DNA of 48,248 nt from Chloroflexota bacterium (GTDB taxonomy: Bacteria > Chloroflexota > Limnocylindria > Limnocylindrales > CSP1-4): assembly GCA_012026785.1 (NCBI GenBank), contig VEOW01000157.1, positions 1 through 48,248 of the forward strand, written 5' to 3'. Made by a program: the position numbers and the translations under genes. Within the stretch, counting starts at the first letter, position 1. Each line of letters opens with the position of its first letter. The notes beneath the pieces are model-generated. The model worked only from the letters and a program-made list of their open reading frames with translations, did no database searches and was not told the origin of the DNA. This document shows, piece after piece, positions 1 to 7,791 of this stretch.

Positions 1-346
1 CGGCCTGAACGGCGCCGAGATGGTCTTCATTCCTGCGGCCACCTCGCGCGGCCTGTCGGAGTACCTGTGGCGGATCGAGCAGGTCTCGCACGCCGTCGCC
101 AACGGCTACTTCGTCGGCACCATCAACCGGGTCGGCATCGAGCCGGAGGTCGGCGACGACGACTTCTATGGGCAGAGCTACTTCTGCGATCCGCGCGGCC
201 AGTTCATCGGCTCGGGCGGCTCGCCGTACGACGAGGAGCTGATCGTGCGGGACATGGACCTCGACATGGTCCAGGCGGTTCGCCAGACCTGGCAGTTCTA
301 CCGCGACCGCCGCCCCGACGCCTACGACGACCTCGTCCGCCCGTAG
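1..346 (+). CDS. Nitrilase-superfamily amidohydrolase (beta-ureidopropionase / N-carbamoyl amino-acid hydrolase type), C-terminal fragment
   Basis: The open frame enters from the window edge (first complete codon at base 2) and ends with TAG at 344-346, giving about 114 C-terminal residues. The segments FVGTINRVG, FYGQSYFCDPRG, YDEELIVRDMDLD and a terminal WQFYRDRRPD are typical of the end of beta-ureidopropionases and related C-N hydrolases, which release CO2 and ammonia from N-carbamoyl-beta-alanine or N-carbamoyl amino acids. The catalytic Glu/Lys/Cys region lies upstream of the window, so activity cannot be judged. A dihydropyrimidinase at 3023-4420 on the same strand would make its substrate, which supports the pyrimidine/hydantoin role. 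The methionine at base 20 is internal and not the start. Confidence 0.85.
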   Translation, partial: GLNGAEMVFIPAATSRGLSEYLWRIEQVSHAVANGYFVGTINRVGIEPEVGDDDFYGQSYFCDPRGQFIGSGGSPYDEELIVRDMDLDMVQAVRQTWQFYRDRRPDAYDDLVRP

Positions 347-370
347 TCGCTCATCCGGCCGGCCGCCCCG

Positions 371-430
371 CGTGCTCACCTGGCCCCCGCGTGCTCGCCC
401 GGGCCCCCGGCGTGCTCGCCCGGCCCCGGG
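371..430. repeat. Three tandem GC-rich ~20-bp repeats
   Basis: Three consecutive units begin at 371, 390 and 411, each opening CGTGCTC followed by rCCyGG and a run of C. They are 19-21 bp long with one or two differences. They lie just after the nitrilase stop codon in a stretch without a gene. No function is evident; they could form stem structures or reflect slippage. Confidence 0.7.
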
Positions 431-438
431 GCCGCGCG

Positions 439-637
439 ATTCGCCTTCAAGCAGACACCTCGGCCCAATTCGGAGACGTAAAGCCTCATCTGCCACCCGC
501 CTTCATGCCACGTTTCCGCCTTGAAGACGAAGCCTGCGGCGCTGACGGGGCCGACGAGGCGACGTCGAGGGTGAAATCGGCGCGTAAGTCGCCGGTGACC
601 GCTCGCGAAGCGCCGAGGTGTGTACTTCAACCAGAAT
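439..637. repeat. IR-bounded element E0, upstream of XRE/nuclease-like gene 1
   Basis: The 26 bases at 439-464 and the 26 bases at 612-637 are inverted repeats of each other with 20 matches. The outer ten of the right arm (GCCGAGGTGT) match perfectly. The enclosed ~147 bp has no convincing gene. The right arm runs into the ATG of the following gene at 636, and its TTCAAcCAG..ATGTCGCC tail resembles the right end of element E3 (42478-42509), which sits in the same position before the second paralogue. The arms are diverged from those of E1-E4, so common origin is likely but not certain. Confidence 0.55.
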
Positions 638-1481
638 GTCGCCTCAACCCTTCGGCGAGCCAGCATCTCAAGCCGTTCTCGACGGTGTCCGGCGGGTCTG
701 GGTGGCCGTGGGCCTCGGCGTCCGTGACGCCCGACTCGCGAAGCACTGGTCGGTGGCCGGGCTGGCGGCGCGAGCTGGTGTCTCCCGCGCCGTTGCGTAT
801 CTCGCCGAGGCGGGCCAGCCGACCTCGGTCGAAGCGGTCGTCCGTCTCGCCACCGCCCTCGGGCTCCGACTCGAGCTGGACCTCGTCGACCCTCGTCGCG
901 GGGCCGAGAAGCCGTCCCTCTCGCGCGACCCGGTGCATTCGGCCATGGGCGAGTTCGAGGCGGGGCACCTGCGCGGGACGGGCGTGAGCGTCGGGATCGA
1001 CGAGCCGTATCAGCACTACCAGTTCGCCGGCCGGGCCGACGTCGTCGCGTGGGACGTCGAGCGTCGCGCCCTCCTCCACATCGAGAACCGGACCCGCTTT
1101 CCCGACTTCCAGGAGATGGCCGGCGCCTTCAACGCCAAGCGGGCCTACCTCGGCAACGCCCTCGCCGAGCGGCTGGGCGTCGGGCGGTGGGAGGCCGAGA
1201 CCCATGTGATCGCCGCGCTCTGGTCGTCGGAGGTCCTGCACGTGCTCCGGCTGCGAACCGAATCGTTCCGCGCGCTGTGCCCGGATGGCGCCGCCGCGTT
1301 CGGCGACTGGTGGTCCGGCAGCCGGGAGCACGTCCGAGGCCGGGCGTCGATCCTCGTGGTGCTCGACCCGTGGGCAAGCGGGCGGCAGCGGCCGTTCGTC
1401 GGACTGGATGCGGCGCTGCGAGCCAGGCCGCGCTACCGCGGCTACGCCGATGCCGCGACGGGGGTTGCTCGAGCCGCGTAG
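636..1481 (+). CDS. XRE-type HTH protein with PD-(D/E)XK-nuclease-like C-terminal domain, paralogue 1
   Basis: 281 residues from ATG 636; an in-frame GTG at 618 exists, but the ATG aligns with the MSP start of the paralogue at 42495. Residues ~40-90 form a lambda-repressor/XRE helix-turn-helix (WSVAGLAARAGVSRAVAYLAEAG). The C-terminal half has GRADVVAWD followed by LLHIENRTR. This resembles the Asp and Glu-x-Lys core of PD-(D/E)XK and YraN-like nucleases, with Arg in place of the usual Lys. A 35-residue block (bases 999-1103) is identical in the paralogue despite 16 synonymous differences, so the family is under strong protein-level selection. It separates the nitrilase from the rest of the pyrimidine cluster, as expected of a mobile or accessory gene. 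Nuclease activity is inference; no family name is assigned. Confidence 0.8.
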   Translation: MSPQPFGEPASQAVLDGVRRVWVAVGLGVRDARLAKHWSVAGLAARAGVSRAVAYLAEAGQPTSVEAVVRLATALGLRLELDLVDPRRGAEKPSLSRDPVHSAMGEFEAGHLRGTGVSVGIDEPYQHYQFAGRADVVAWDVERRALLHIENRTRFPDFQEMAGAFNAKRAYLGNALAERLGVGRWEAETHVIAALWSSEVLHVLRLRTESFRALCPDGAAAFGDWWSGSREHVRGRASILVVLDPWASGRQRPFVGLDAALRARPRYRGYADAATGVARAA

Positions 1482-1538
1482 GCTCCGCGCTGCGGGGTGA
1501 GCACGGGCTCACGGCGACGATCTCCAGAGGGCGAGACG

Positions 1539-2543
1539 ATGCAGTTCGGATTCACGCTCAAGCCGGAGCACACGTTCCGCGACACGATGGAGCTGGCCCG
1601 GATCGCCGAGGCCGGCGGCTTCGACTACGCGTGGCTGTTCGACTCGCACGTGCTGTGGCGCGACCCCTACCCGCTGCTGACCCTCATCGCGGAGCACACG
1701 ACCCGGCTCCGGCTCGGGACCTGCGTTACGAACCCCGGCACCCGCGAGCCGAGCGTCACCGCCTCGGCGCTGGCGACCCTCAACGAGATCTGCGGCGGCC
1801 GGATGGACCTCGGCATCGGCCGGGGCGATTCCGCACGCCGCGTCCTCGGCAAGACCCCCATCACGCTGGCCAACACCGAGGAGGCAATCCGCGTCATCCG
1901 CGACCTGGTCGAAGGTAGGAAGGTCGTCTACGAGGGCACCGAGCTGCGGCTGCCGTGGGCGGGCACCTGGACCCTGCCGGTCTGGGTGGCCGGCTACGGG
2001 CCGATGGCCCTGGGCATGACCGGGCGAGTCGCCGACGGGGTCATCCTCCAGCTCGCCGACCCCGACCTCATCCGGTGGTTCGCGAGCCAGGTCCGCGAGG
2101 CCGCCGCCGCGGCCGGCCGCGATCCGGACGCGATCAAGGTCCAGGCCGCGGCGCCGCTCCATGTCGCACCGCGTGACGCCGCGCGCGAGCGAACGCGGTG
2201 GTTCCCGGCCCTCGTCTCGAACCATGTCGTCGACCTCGTGAATCGCTACCCGCGCGAGCAGCTGCCGGAATCGCTGACCGGCTACATTCGAGACCGGAGC
2301 GGCTACGACTATCTCCACCACGCCGAGGTCGGCTCTTCGAATGCAGGCTTCGTCGGCGACGAGGTGACCGACCGGTTCTGCGTCATCGGCGAGGCCGGCG
2401 AGGTCATCGAGAAGTTGCACGTCCTGGCCGACGCTGGGGTCGCGCAGTTCAACGTCTATCTCATGAACGGCGACGAGCGCGAGCAGCTCGAGAAGATCAG
2501 CCAGGAGATCGTGCCGGCCTTCAGCGGAGCGGTGGCTGGCTAG
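1539..2543 (+). CDS. LLM-class F420-dependent oxidoreductase (CPS_4043-like family)
   Basis: 334 residues starting MQFGFTLKPEH at ATG 1539, preceded by an AGAGGGCGAG ribosome-binding region; the longer in-frame extension to 1497 is not needed. The pattern AEAGGFDYAWLFDSH, GTCVTNPGTREP, GIGRGDSARRVLG and WVAGYGPMALGMTGRVADG is that of bacterial-luciferase-like TIM-barrel flavin/F420 oxidoreductases. From memory of the family, the closest type is the TIGR03842 group often found with hydantoinase/dihydropyrimidinase genes, which matches this location. It probably performs a redox step or accepts a related ring compound. The true substrate is unknown, and FMN instead of F420 is possible. Confidence 0.85.
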   Translation: MQFGFTLKPEHTFRDTMELARIAEAGGFDYAWLFDSHVLWRDPYPLLTLIAEHTTRLRLGTCVTNPGTREPSVTASALATLNEICGGRMDLGIGRGDSARRVLGKTPITLANTEEAIRVIRDLVEGRKVVYEGTELRLPWAGTWTLPVWVAGYGPMALGMTGRVADGVILQLADPDLIRWFASQVREAAAAAGRDPDAIKVQAAAPLHVAPRDAARERTRWFPALVSNHVVDLVNRYPREQLPESLTGYIRDRSGYDYLHHAEVGSSNAGFVGDEVTDRFCVIGEAGEVIEKLHVLADAGVAQFNVYLMNGDEREQLEKISQEIVPAFSGAVAG

Positions 2544-2656
2544 GTCCAAAGGGGACGAAGGTCATCGTACGAATGTCAGCCTTGTCGGCTGACCCCTCGG
2601 GCCCCGACGATTCGACCTCCAGAGACGACCAGCGAGTCGAAGCGGGAGGTGCGAGC

Positions 2657-2863
2657 GTGTCGATCCTGGCATTCCGGCGGCGTGATCCGTGGTGGGCCAT
2701 GGATGGTCCGGCCGCCCGCCGGGCCCGCCGGCGGAAGCGGATCGTGTCGCTGTTCGCCTTCCTGATCTCCCTCGCTGCGGTGACCGGCGCCGCCCTCGCC
2801 TGGGCCGTCCAGCTGGGCCTCGGCGACACCCTCGGGCTGTCGTTCCGCCTCGCCCTCGGCTGA
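2657..2863 (+). CDS. Small basic single-span membrane protein
   Basis: 68 residues from GTG 2657, chosen because GGGAGGT lies 7 bases upstream; an alternative ATG at 2573 lacks a well-spaced site. A positively charged N-terminus (RRRDPWW..RRARRRKR) precedes one hydrophobic helix (LFAFLISLAAVTGAALAWAV), so the N-terminus should face the cytoplasm. It lies between the LLM oxidoreductase and dihydropyrimidinase on the same strand, suggesting a small partner or simply a co-transcribed protein. No family recognised. Confidence 0.6.
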   Translation: MSILAFRRRDPWWAMDGPAARRARRRKRIVSLFAFLISLAAVTGAALAWAVQLGLGDTLGLSFRLALG

Positions 2864-3022
2864 GCGCGCCCCGCACCTGGGCGCCCAGAACCCCTCGCGC
2901 ATCGCGCTGACAAGCCGGCGACTGCTACCCGCGGTTGGTTAGGATTGCGGCCTCGCCGCAGCGGCACCGCAACCGCGGATTAGCGTGAACGTCGGCACGT
3001 CGGCATGGAGGGCCTGCCCGCG

Positions 3023-4420
3023 ATGCGCACCCTGATCAGCAACGGCACGATCGTCACCGCGGAGGGCTCCTACCCGGCCGACGTGCTCGTCGACGGCGAG
3101 CAGATCGCCCAGATCGGCTCGAACCTGGCAGAGGCCGGCGTGACCACCGACGAGACGATCGACGCGAGTGGTCGCTACGTGATCCCCGGCGCGATCGACG
3201 TCCACACCCACATGGAGCTGCCGTTCGGCGGAACGTTTGCCAAGGACACCTTCGAGACCGGCACTCGCGCCGCGGCGTTCGGTGGAACGACGACGATCGT
3301 CGACTTCGCCGTCCAGTCGCGCGGCAAGTCACTCCGCGAGGGCCTCGATGCGTGGCACGCCAAGGCCGAGGGCAACGCCGTCGCCGACTACGGCTTCCAC
3401 ATGATCATGAGCGACGTCAACGACGAGACCCTCGCCGAGATGGACCAGCTCGTGGCGGAGGGCGTGCCGGACTTCAAGCTCTTCACCGCGTACCCGGGCG
3501 TCTTCTTCAGCGACGATGGCGCAATCTTCCGGGCGATGCAGCAGACCGCGAAGAACGGCGGCCTGATCATGATGCACGCCGAGAACGGCCTGGCCATCGA
3601 CATCGTCGCGGCCGACCTCGCCGATGCCGGCAAGACCGACCCCTACTACCACGGCGTGGCCCGCTACCCGGTCTTCGAGGGCGAGGCGACCAACCGCGTC
3701 ATCCGCCTCGCCGAGGCGGCCGGCGTCCCGGTCTACATCGTCCATCTGTCGGCCCGCGATGCCCTGAACGAGGTCCGCGCCGCCCGCGATCGCGGTTCGA
3801 TGGCCTTCGCCGAGACCTGCCCCCAGTACCTCTTCCTGAGCCTCGACGATCTCGGCAACGGCTTCGAAGGGGCGAAGTTCGTCTGCTCGCCCCCGCTGCG
3901 ACCGAAGGACCACTGGGACGAGCTGTGGCAGGGCCTCGTCAAAGATGATCTGCAGGTCGTCTCGACGGACCACTGTCCCTTCGACTTCGAGGGCCAGAAG
4001 GACCTTGGCAAGGGCGACTTCCGAAAGGTCCCGAATGGCCTGCCGGGCGTCGAGGACCGGGTCGACCTGCTCCACGACGGGGGCGTGGCCGCCGGCCGGA
4101 TCACCCGCGAGCGCTGGGTCGAGCTGGTCGCCACCGCACCGGCCAAGCTGTTCGGGATGTATCCGCGCAAGGGCGCGATCGCCGTCGGCTCCGACGCCGA
4201 CATCGTGATCTATGACCCCAACCGCAAGCACACGATCTCGGCGAAGACCCACCACATGGACGTCGACTACTCGTGCTACGAGGGTCGCGAGGTGCAGGGC
4301 GGCTCCGATATCGTGCTGAGCCGCGGCGCCGTCATCGTTCGGAACGGCGAGTTCACCGGCCGCAAGGGGCACGGCCGGTTCGTCAAGCGCGGCCCGGCAG
4401 ATTTCGCGCGCCTGGCCTGA
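3023..4420 (+). CDS. hydA: Dihydropyrimidinase / D-hydantoinase
   Basis: 465 residues from ATG 3023 (an upstream in-frame ATG at 3005 adds six residues). It hydrolyses dihydrouracil, dihydrothymine or hydantoins to N-carbamoyl products in the cytoplasm. The cyclic-amidohydrolase metal site is complete by eye: HTH at 61-63, the carbamylated Lys in DFKLFTAYPG (~152), His in HAENG (~185), His in HLS (~241) and Asp in STDHCPF (~316). The length is normal for the family. The next pathway step, N-carbamoyl hydrolysis, is covered by the nitrilase at the left edge. A TAGGAT hexamer at 2940-2945 may be its -10 box. Confidence 0.93.
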   Translation: MRTLISNGTIVTAEGSYPADVLVDGEQIAQIGSNLAEAGVTTDETIDASGRYVIPGAIDVHTHMELPFGGTFAKDTFETGTRAAAFGGTTTIVDFAVQSRGKSLREGLDAWHAKAEGNAVADYGFHMIMSDVNDETLAEMDQLVAEGVPDFKLFTAYPGVFFSDDGAIFRAMQQTAKNGGLIMMHAENGLAIDIVAADLADAGKTDPYYHGVARYPVFEGEATNRVIRLAEAAGVPVYIVHLSARDALNEVRAARDRGSMAFAETCPQYLFLSLDDLGNGFEGAKFVCSPPLRPKDHWDELWQGLVKDDLQVVSTDHCPFDFEGQKDLGKGDFRKVPNGLPGVEDRVDLLHDGGVAAGRITRERWVELVATAPAKLFGMYPRKGAIAVGSDADIVIYDPNRKHTISAKTHHMDVDYSCYEGREVQGGSDIVLSRGAVIVRNGEFTGRKGHGRFVKRGPADFARLA

Positions 4421-4495
4421 GCGGGTCAATCGAGCTCGGCGAACGAGCCGCAATCTCGGTCACTTGTACGGTCGAGGTTGAGGCCTGGCGACCGA

Positions 4496-5200
4496 CTATC
4501 GGTACGACACCTTCAGCTCCGTCCGGTGTTCGCAGCGAAGGACGTCGAGGCTACCGCAGCCACCCGGATACCCGGGATTGGGATTGGGCGCGAGCTCCCA
4601 GGTCCAGGTCCCACCTGGCTTGTCGGGCAGCTTGACCTCGATCCCGACGCCGCGGTAGGCGTCGAAGTAGAACCAGAGCCACTCGATCCCGTTCGGTGCC
4701 TCCTCCATGACCTCAGGCGCATTGCAGCTGGGAAATGTCGTGTATTGGGGCGCCTTGAGCGGCGTGAGCACGAGCCTGAGGTTCCGTCCGTCGGCGTAGG
4801 TGCCGCGAGTGGCGACGGCCTCGAGTTGCTGGGTGCCCTTCAGGCTCGTGTCGCACATCGTGCCAAGGATGCTGACCTGGATCTTGCGTTCCGCCGTGCC
4901 CGTGACGACGCCGCGCCAGCTACCGGAGCCGGTCTCGACCAAGTCGCCAACCAACCCGTCGAAACCCGATTCGAATGACCCCAGCAACTCGCCACCGATC
5001 TGGACGCCGATGTGGTCCGTCAGACTCAACTGCAGCGTCGTCCCGGCTGGGGCACCGCTGGAGCGAGAGGTCGTTTGGCTGTCTGGAGCGCAGCCGGCCA
5101 GGGCGAACGCAACCGACACCAGGATGCCGCAGGCCACGATCCACTGCTGAGGCAAGCGACCATTGGACGCCTGACTGAATCGCCTGGCCCCCTGCGGCAA
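4496..5200 (-). CDS. Secreted lipoprotein of unknown function
   Basis: 234 residues if started at TTG 5200, which follows GGGGGAGG by seven bases. Longer in-frame starts up to 5257 would overlap the divergent rsbW-like gene, and TTG 5155 is an alternative. An arginine-containing n-region, a hydrophobic helix (WIVACGILVSVAFALAGC) and a lipobox ending in Cys indicate a lipoprotein processed by Lgt and signal peptidase II; two Lgt homologues lie in this window. The mature part is a Ser/Thr-rich linker and a ~170-residue domain with two tryptophan-rich segments and several Cys. No family recognised. Confidence 0.65.
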   Translation of the reverse strand: MPQGARRFSQASNGRLPQQWIVACGILVSVAFALAGCAPDSQTTSRSSGAPAGTTLQLSLTDHIGVQIGGELLGSFESGFDGLVGDLVETGSGSWRGVVTGTAERKIQVSILGTMCDTSLKGTQQLEAVATRGTYADGRNLRLVLTPLKAPQYTTFPSCNAPEVMEEAPNGIEWLWFYFDAYRGVGIEVKLPDKPGGTWTWELAPNPNPGYPGGCGSLDVLRCEHRTELKVSYR

Positions 5201-5227
5201 TTGAAATCCTCCCCCGTCGGTTCGCCG

Positions 5228-5233
5228 TACTCT
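5228..5233 (+). promoter_or_regulatory. -10 box TACTCT of a leaderless transcript (rsbW-like gene)
   Basis: TACTCT fits TAnnnT and ends eight bases before the GTG at 5242, so transcription should start at or next to the initiation codon. No Shine-Dalgarno sequence precedes the GTG. The same arrangement recurs at several other genes in this window. Confidence 0.5.
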
Positions 5234-5241
5234 AGGGTGGC

Positions 5242-5727
5242 GTGACCCCAGAATCAACGCCTGACTTGACCGAGCCGGAACCCGACGGGGAACGCCGTCG
5301 ACTTCGAGTACCGGCCGGCGTCGACCAGCTGGCCGAGGTCCGGTCGTTCGTTCGAACGGCGGGCGCCGACTTCGGGGGCTCGCAGCGCGCCGCCGACGAC
5401 CTCGTCCAGGCGGTCGACGAGGCCGCCTGCAACGTCATGGTCCACGGCTACCGGGGCAGCCCGGGTGAGCTCGAGATCGAAGCGGCCCTTCGGGATGGGC
5501 GAATCGAGATCAGCGTCCTGGACCGCGGGCCGACGTTCGACCCGACCGCCGCCCCAAGCCCCGATCTGACGCACGCGCCGGTCCCCCCGCGCCCGGGTGG
5601 GATGGGCCTCGGCATCCATTTGCTTCGAACGATGGCCGACGAGGTGCGGCATCATGACCGCCCCGGGGGCGGCAACGTCCTGACGCTCGTTCGATCGATC
5701 GATCAGCCGCGCGAGGAGGAGGCATGA
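5242..5727 (+). CDS. Anti-sigma factor / serine-protein kinase, RsbW-SpoIIAB type
   Basis: 161 residues, GTG start, probably leaderless. A GHKL-type ATPase domain spans roughly residues 25-155: N-box DDLVQAVDEAACNVMVHGY and G-box GGMGLGIHLLRTMADEV. Proteins of this type hold a sigma factor and phosphorylate a STAS antagonist on Ser. The next two genes are a STAS protein and a PP2C phosphatase, giving a complete partner-switching cassette, although no sigma factor is encoded here. It ends one base before the STAS gene and is presumably translationally linked through the GAGGAGGAGG stretch at its 3' end. Confidence 0.88.
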   Translation: MTPESTPDLTEPEPDGERRRLRVPAGVDQLAEVRSFVRTAGADFGGSQRAADDLVQAVDEAACNVMVHGYRGSPGELEIEAALRDGRIEISVLDRGPTFDPTAAPSPDLTHAPVPPRPGGMGLGIHLLRTMADEVRHHDRPGGGNVLTLVRSIDQPREEEA

Positions 5728-5728
5728 C

Positions 5729-6151
5729 ATGGCGATGACCATCGACGTCGAGCGGGTCGAGGGCAACCCCTCGGTCGCGGTTGTGTCGCTCGACGGCGAG
5801 CTCGATGCCTCGAACTACGAGCGGGCCATCGAGGCGGTTCGAACCGCCTACGCCGGCGGCGCCCGCGGCCTCGTCTTCGACCTCTCGAACCTCGGCTTCA
5901 TGGCCAGCTCGGGGCTGTTCGCGCTGCACTCCGCGCTGCGGATCATGCGCGGTGATACGCCACCCGATCCGGAGGGCGGCTGGGGCGCGCTGCACGAGAT
6001 GGCCGCGGATCACGACGCGACGGCGGCGAACGTCCGCCTGGCCTCCCCGCAGGAGCCGATCTCGCGAGTCCTCGAGCGGACCGGCATGAGCCGGCTGTTC
6101 GGGATCGACGAGTCCCGCGACGAGGCGATCGCCGCCCTCCAGGGAGCCTGA
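5729..6151 (+). CDS. STAS-domain anti-sigma factor antagonist (RsbV/SpoIIAA type)
   Basis: 140 residues beginning MAMTIDVERVEG (ATG 5729; ATG 5735 is an alternative). The core VAVVSLDGELDASNY and LVFDLSNLGFMASSGLFALHSAL match STAS antagonists; the Ser pair in MASSG is the expected phosphorylation site. An insertion of about 30 residues (~75-105) makes it longer than the usual 110. It ends with TGA at 6149-6151. Without any frame change, the coding-like sequence continues into the PP2C phosphatase, so a fused STAS-PP2C ancestor or readthrough product is conceivable. Confidence 0.85.
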   Translation: MAMTIDVERVEGNPSVAVVSLDGELDASNYERAIEAVRTAYAGGARGLVFDLSNLGFMASSGLFALHSALRIMRGDTPPDPEGGWGALHEMAADHDATAANVRLASPQEPISRVLERTGMSRLFGIDESRDEAIAALQGA

Positions 6152-6286
6152 CCGACGCCGAACCCGGACCTGTCCGCGCTGGAGGCCGTCATCGGGCCGA
6201 CGGCCCTGGCCGCGCTTCGCGACGCGGCATCTCGCCCCGAGGCCGGCGAGCTGCGCAAGGCGCTCGATGCCTTCCACGCCGAGGTC
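6152..6286 (+). other. Coding-like linker in frame with both STAS and PP2C genes, with no ATG/GTG/TTG
   Basis: The 45 codons after the STAS TGA are in the same frame as both neighbours and use G/C third positions almost throughout. They read PTPNPDLSALEAVIGPTALA and onward, helical and plausible as protein. None is ATG, GTG or TTG; CTG 6170 is the nearest near-cognate, and AGGGAG at 6141-6146 is well placed for a rare ACG at 6155. Either the phosphatase uses a non-canonical start, or this stretch is made only by TGA readthrough. Confidence 0.6.
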
Positions 6287-7099
6287 ATGGAACGGGCCGG
6301 GGCACGCTGGCCGATCGACGAGGAGCTGCGGGTCGCCCAGCGCATCCAGCGCAGCCTCGTCCTGCTTCCGAAGGTCGACCTCGAGGGCTGGGAGATCGCC
6401 AGCGACTACCGCCCGGCCCGCGAGATCGGCGGCGACTTCTTCGACGCCTTCCCGGTCCTCGGCACGGATCCCTCGAACCGCCTCTGCGTGGTCATCGCCG
6501 ACGTCTCCGGCAAGGGCATCTCGGCGGCCATGCTGATGGCCTTCCTGCGGCCGCTCGTGCGAGCCGCCATGGACCACACCGGCGACCCGGTCGAGGCGCT
6601 CGAGCGGACCAACCGGATCCTCGTCGACGAGCGCCGGACCGGCCTGTTCGTCACGATGCTGTGCGGCGTCATGGAGCCCGACGGGGCGTTCCGGTTCGCC
6701 AGCGCCGGTCACGAGATGCCGTTGCTCGTCCCGGCCGACGGATCACCGCTTCGAGCGGTCCCCGGGGGCGGCCCGTTGATCGGGCTGTTCGGGCGGCTCG
6801 ACCTGCGCCAGGAGGTGGTCCGGCTCGATCCCGGCGACGCGTTGGTGCTCTACACCGACGGGGTCACCGATGCTGCTCGACCCGACGGCGAGCGATTCGG
6901 CGAGGCCCGCCTTCGCGAGATCCTCGAGGGCCAGCACGAGGCGAGCGCCGCGCAGCTCGTGGCGAGGGTGACTGAATCGGTCACGGCGTTCCAGGGATCG
7001 GCCCCCGCGGCCGACGACCTGGCGCTGCTCGTCGTGCGCCGAAGCGCCCCTGCTAGACCGTCCGGCGGCCCGTCAGCAGCTGGTAGACGAGGACGATGA
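6287..7099 (+). CDS. PP2C-family serine phosphatase (RsbU/SpoIIE type)
   Basis: 270 residues from the first ATG (6287); coding sequence appears to begin earlier, at about 6152. The SpoIIE/PP2C domain starts at once with ELRVAQRIQRSL and carries the metal motifs: REIGGDFFDAF, VVIADVSGKGISAAMLMA, SAGHEMPLL, LVLYTDGVTDA and a final AADDLALLVV. It should dephosphorylate the STAS antagonist and so release the sigma factor from the upstream kinase. No sensor domain is present in this piece. The last 47 bases overlap the convergent small membrane gene. Confidence 0.85.
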   Translation: MERAGARWPIDEELRVAQRIQRSLVLLPKVDLEGWEIASDYRPAREIGGDFFDAFPVLGTDPSNRLCVVIADVSGKGISAAMLMAFLRPLVRAAMDHTGDPVEALERTNRILVDERRTGLFVTMLCGVMEPDGAFRFASAGHEMPLLVPADGSPLRAVPGGGPLIGLFGRLDLRQEVVRLDPGDALVLYTDGVTDAARPDGERFGEARLREILEGQHEASAAQLVARVTESVTAFQGSAPAADDLALLVVRRSAPARPSGGPSAAGRRGR

Positions 7100-7199
7100 G
7101 CGCGATCACGAGCAGGGCGTGGATCAGCCCGCCGACGATGTTCGTCGCGAGGCCGAGCAGCCACAGTACGACCAGGATGACAATGATCGTCCAGAGCAT
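7053..7199 (-). CDS. lmo0937-family small membrane protein
   Basis: 48 residues starting MLWTIIVILVVLWLLGLATN at ATG 7199, preceded by CAGGAGGTG. The two hydrophobic segments, the central GGLIHALLVIALIVLVYQLL and the terminal TGRR are characteristic of the short lmo0937 family, common in high-GC bacteria and firmicutes. Function unknown. Its 3' end overlaps the convergent phosphatase gene by 47 bases. Confidence 0.8.
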   Translation of the reverse strand: MLWTIIVILVVLWLLGLATNIVGGLIHALLVIALIVLVYQLLTGRRTV

Positions 7200-7313
7200 C
7201 GACGGCACCTCCTGACCGGCGCGTTCGCGCCGCGTCCCGAGGATCGCCGGTCGAACCTCGCGATCTCGCCAGTCCCGACTCCCCCGACCTATCGGTCTGG
7301 TCAAGAGCGTCGC

Positions 7314-7730
7314 TCAGGCCTCCGTGATCCGAGCGGCGGTCGCCGCCTCGACTCGCGCACCCGCTCCAGCTCGAACCAGTGCGGTCGCCCGGGTGGCGAT
7401 CACCAGGGCCAGCCACGCGATCAGGAGCGCATTCACCGGGTGCAGCGCCGCGAGGAACGGCGCGTCGGCCCGGAGCCACGGCAGGATCGATTGGACGACC
7501 CCGAGCACCAGCACGGCGGCCGACAGCCCCACGAGCCGCTCACCGCGGGCGACGATGGCCGCCACCAGCAGGATGATCGGGCCGATGAAGGCCGCCAGGT
7601 AGCCGACGCCCACGTGGATCTCGAAGCTGGCAGCGCCGAAGACCCCGGCGCCCGCCAGGAAGACCTGGAAGGCCACGAGGCCGAGGTACAGCCAGGCCAG
7701 GGCGGCGAATGTCAGACGAGCGACCTGCAT
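7314..7730 (-). CDS. DUF6220-family membrane protein, copy 1
   Basis: 138 residues from ATG 7730, which has GGAGG nine bases upstream; the open frame to 7877 is discarded. There are four membrane helices: LAWLYLGLVAFQVFLAGAGVFG, GYLAAFIGPIILLVAAIVA, LVGLSAAVLVLGVVQSIL and LHPVNALLIAWLALVIA. FEIHVGVGYL and LHPVNAL are typical of DUF6220. It is related to the next protein (7792-8238) by the same helix order and the LH..NAL.. AWLAL ending, so the two are a tandem duplicate. Function unknown; the two-component genes that follow upstream may control or sense with it. Confidence 0.75.
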   Translation of the reverse strand: MQVARLTFAALAWLYLGLVAFQVFLAGAGVFGAASFEIHVGVGYLAAFIGPIILLVAAIVARGERLVGLSAAVLVLGVVQSILPWLRADAPFLAALHPVNALLIAWLALVIATRATALVRAGAGARVEAATAARITEA

Positions 7731-7791
7731 CGAAGAACCTCCATGTGCCGAATGCCGACCGCTCGATCGTCGATGCTCCGGCGTCCCTCCG

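Noticed and set aside
636-1481. Calling the XRE/nuclease-like genes toxin-antitoxin or restriction genes
   Set aside because: No partner antitoxin or methyltransferase gene accompanies either copy; only the HTH and a nuclease-like core are visible.
4496-5257. Lipoprotein start at 5257
   Set aside because: It would overlap the divergent rsbW-like gene and give an abnormal signal peptide; TTG 5200 has a well-spaced GGAGG.
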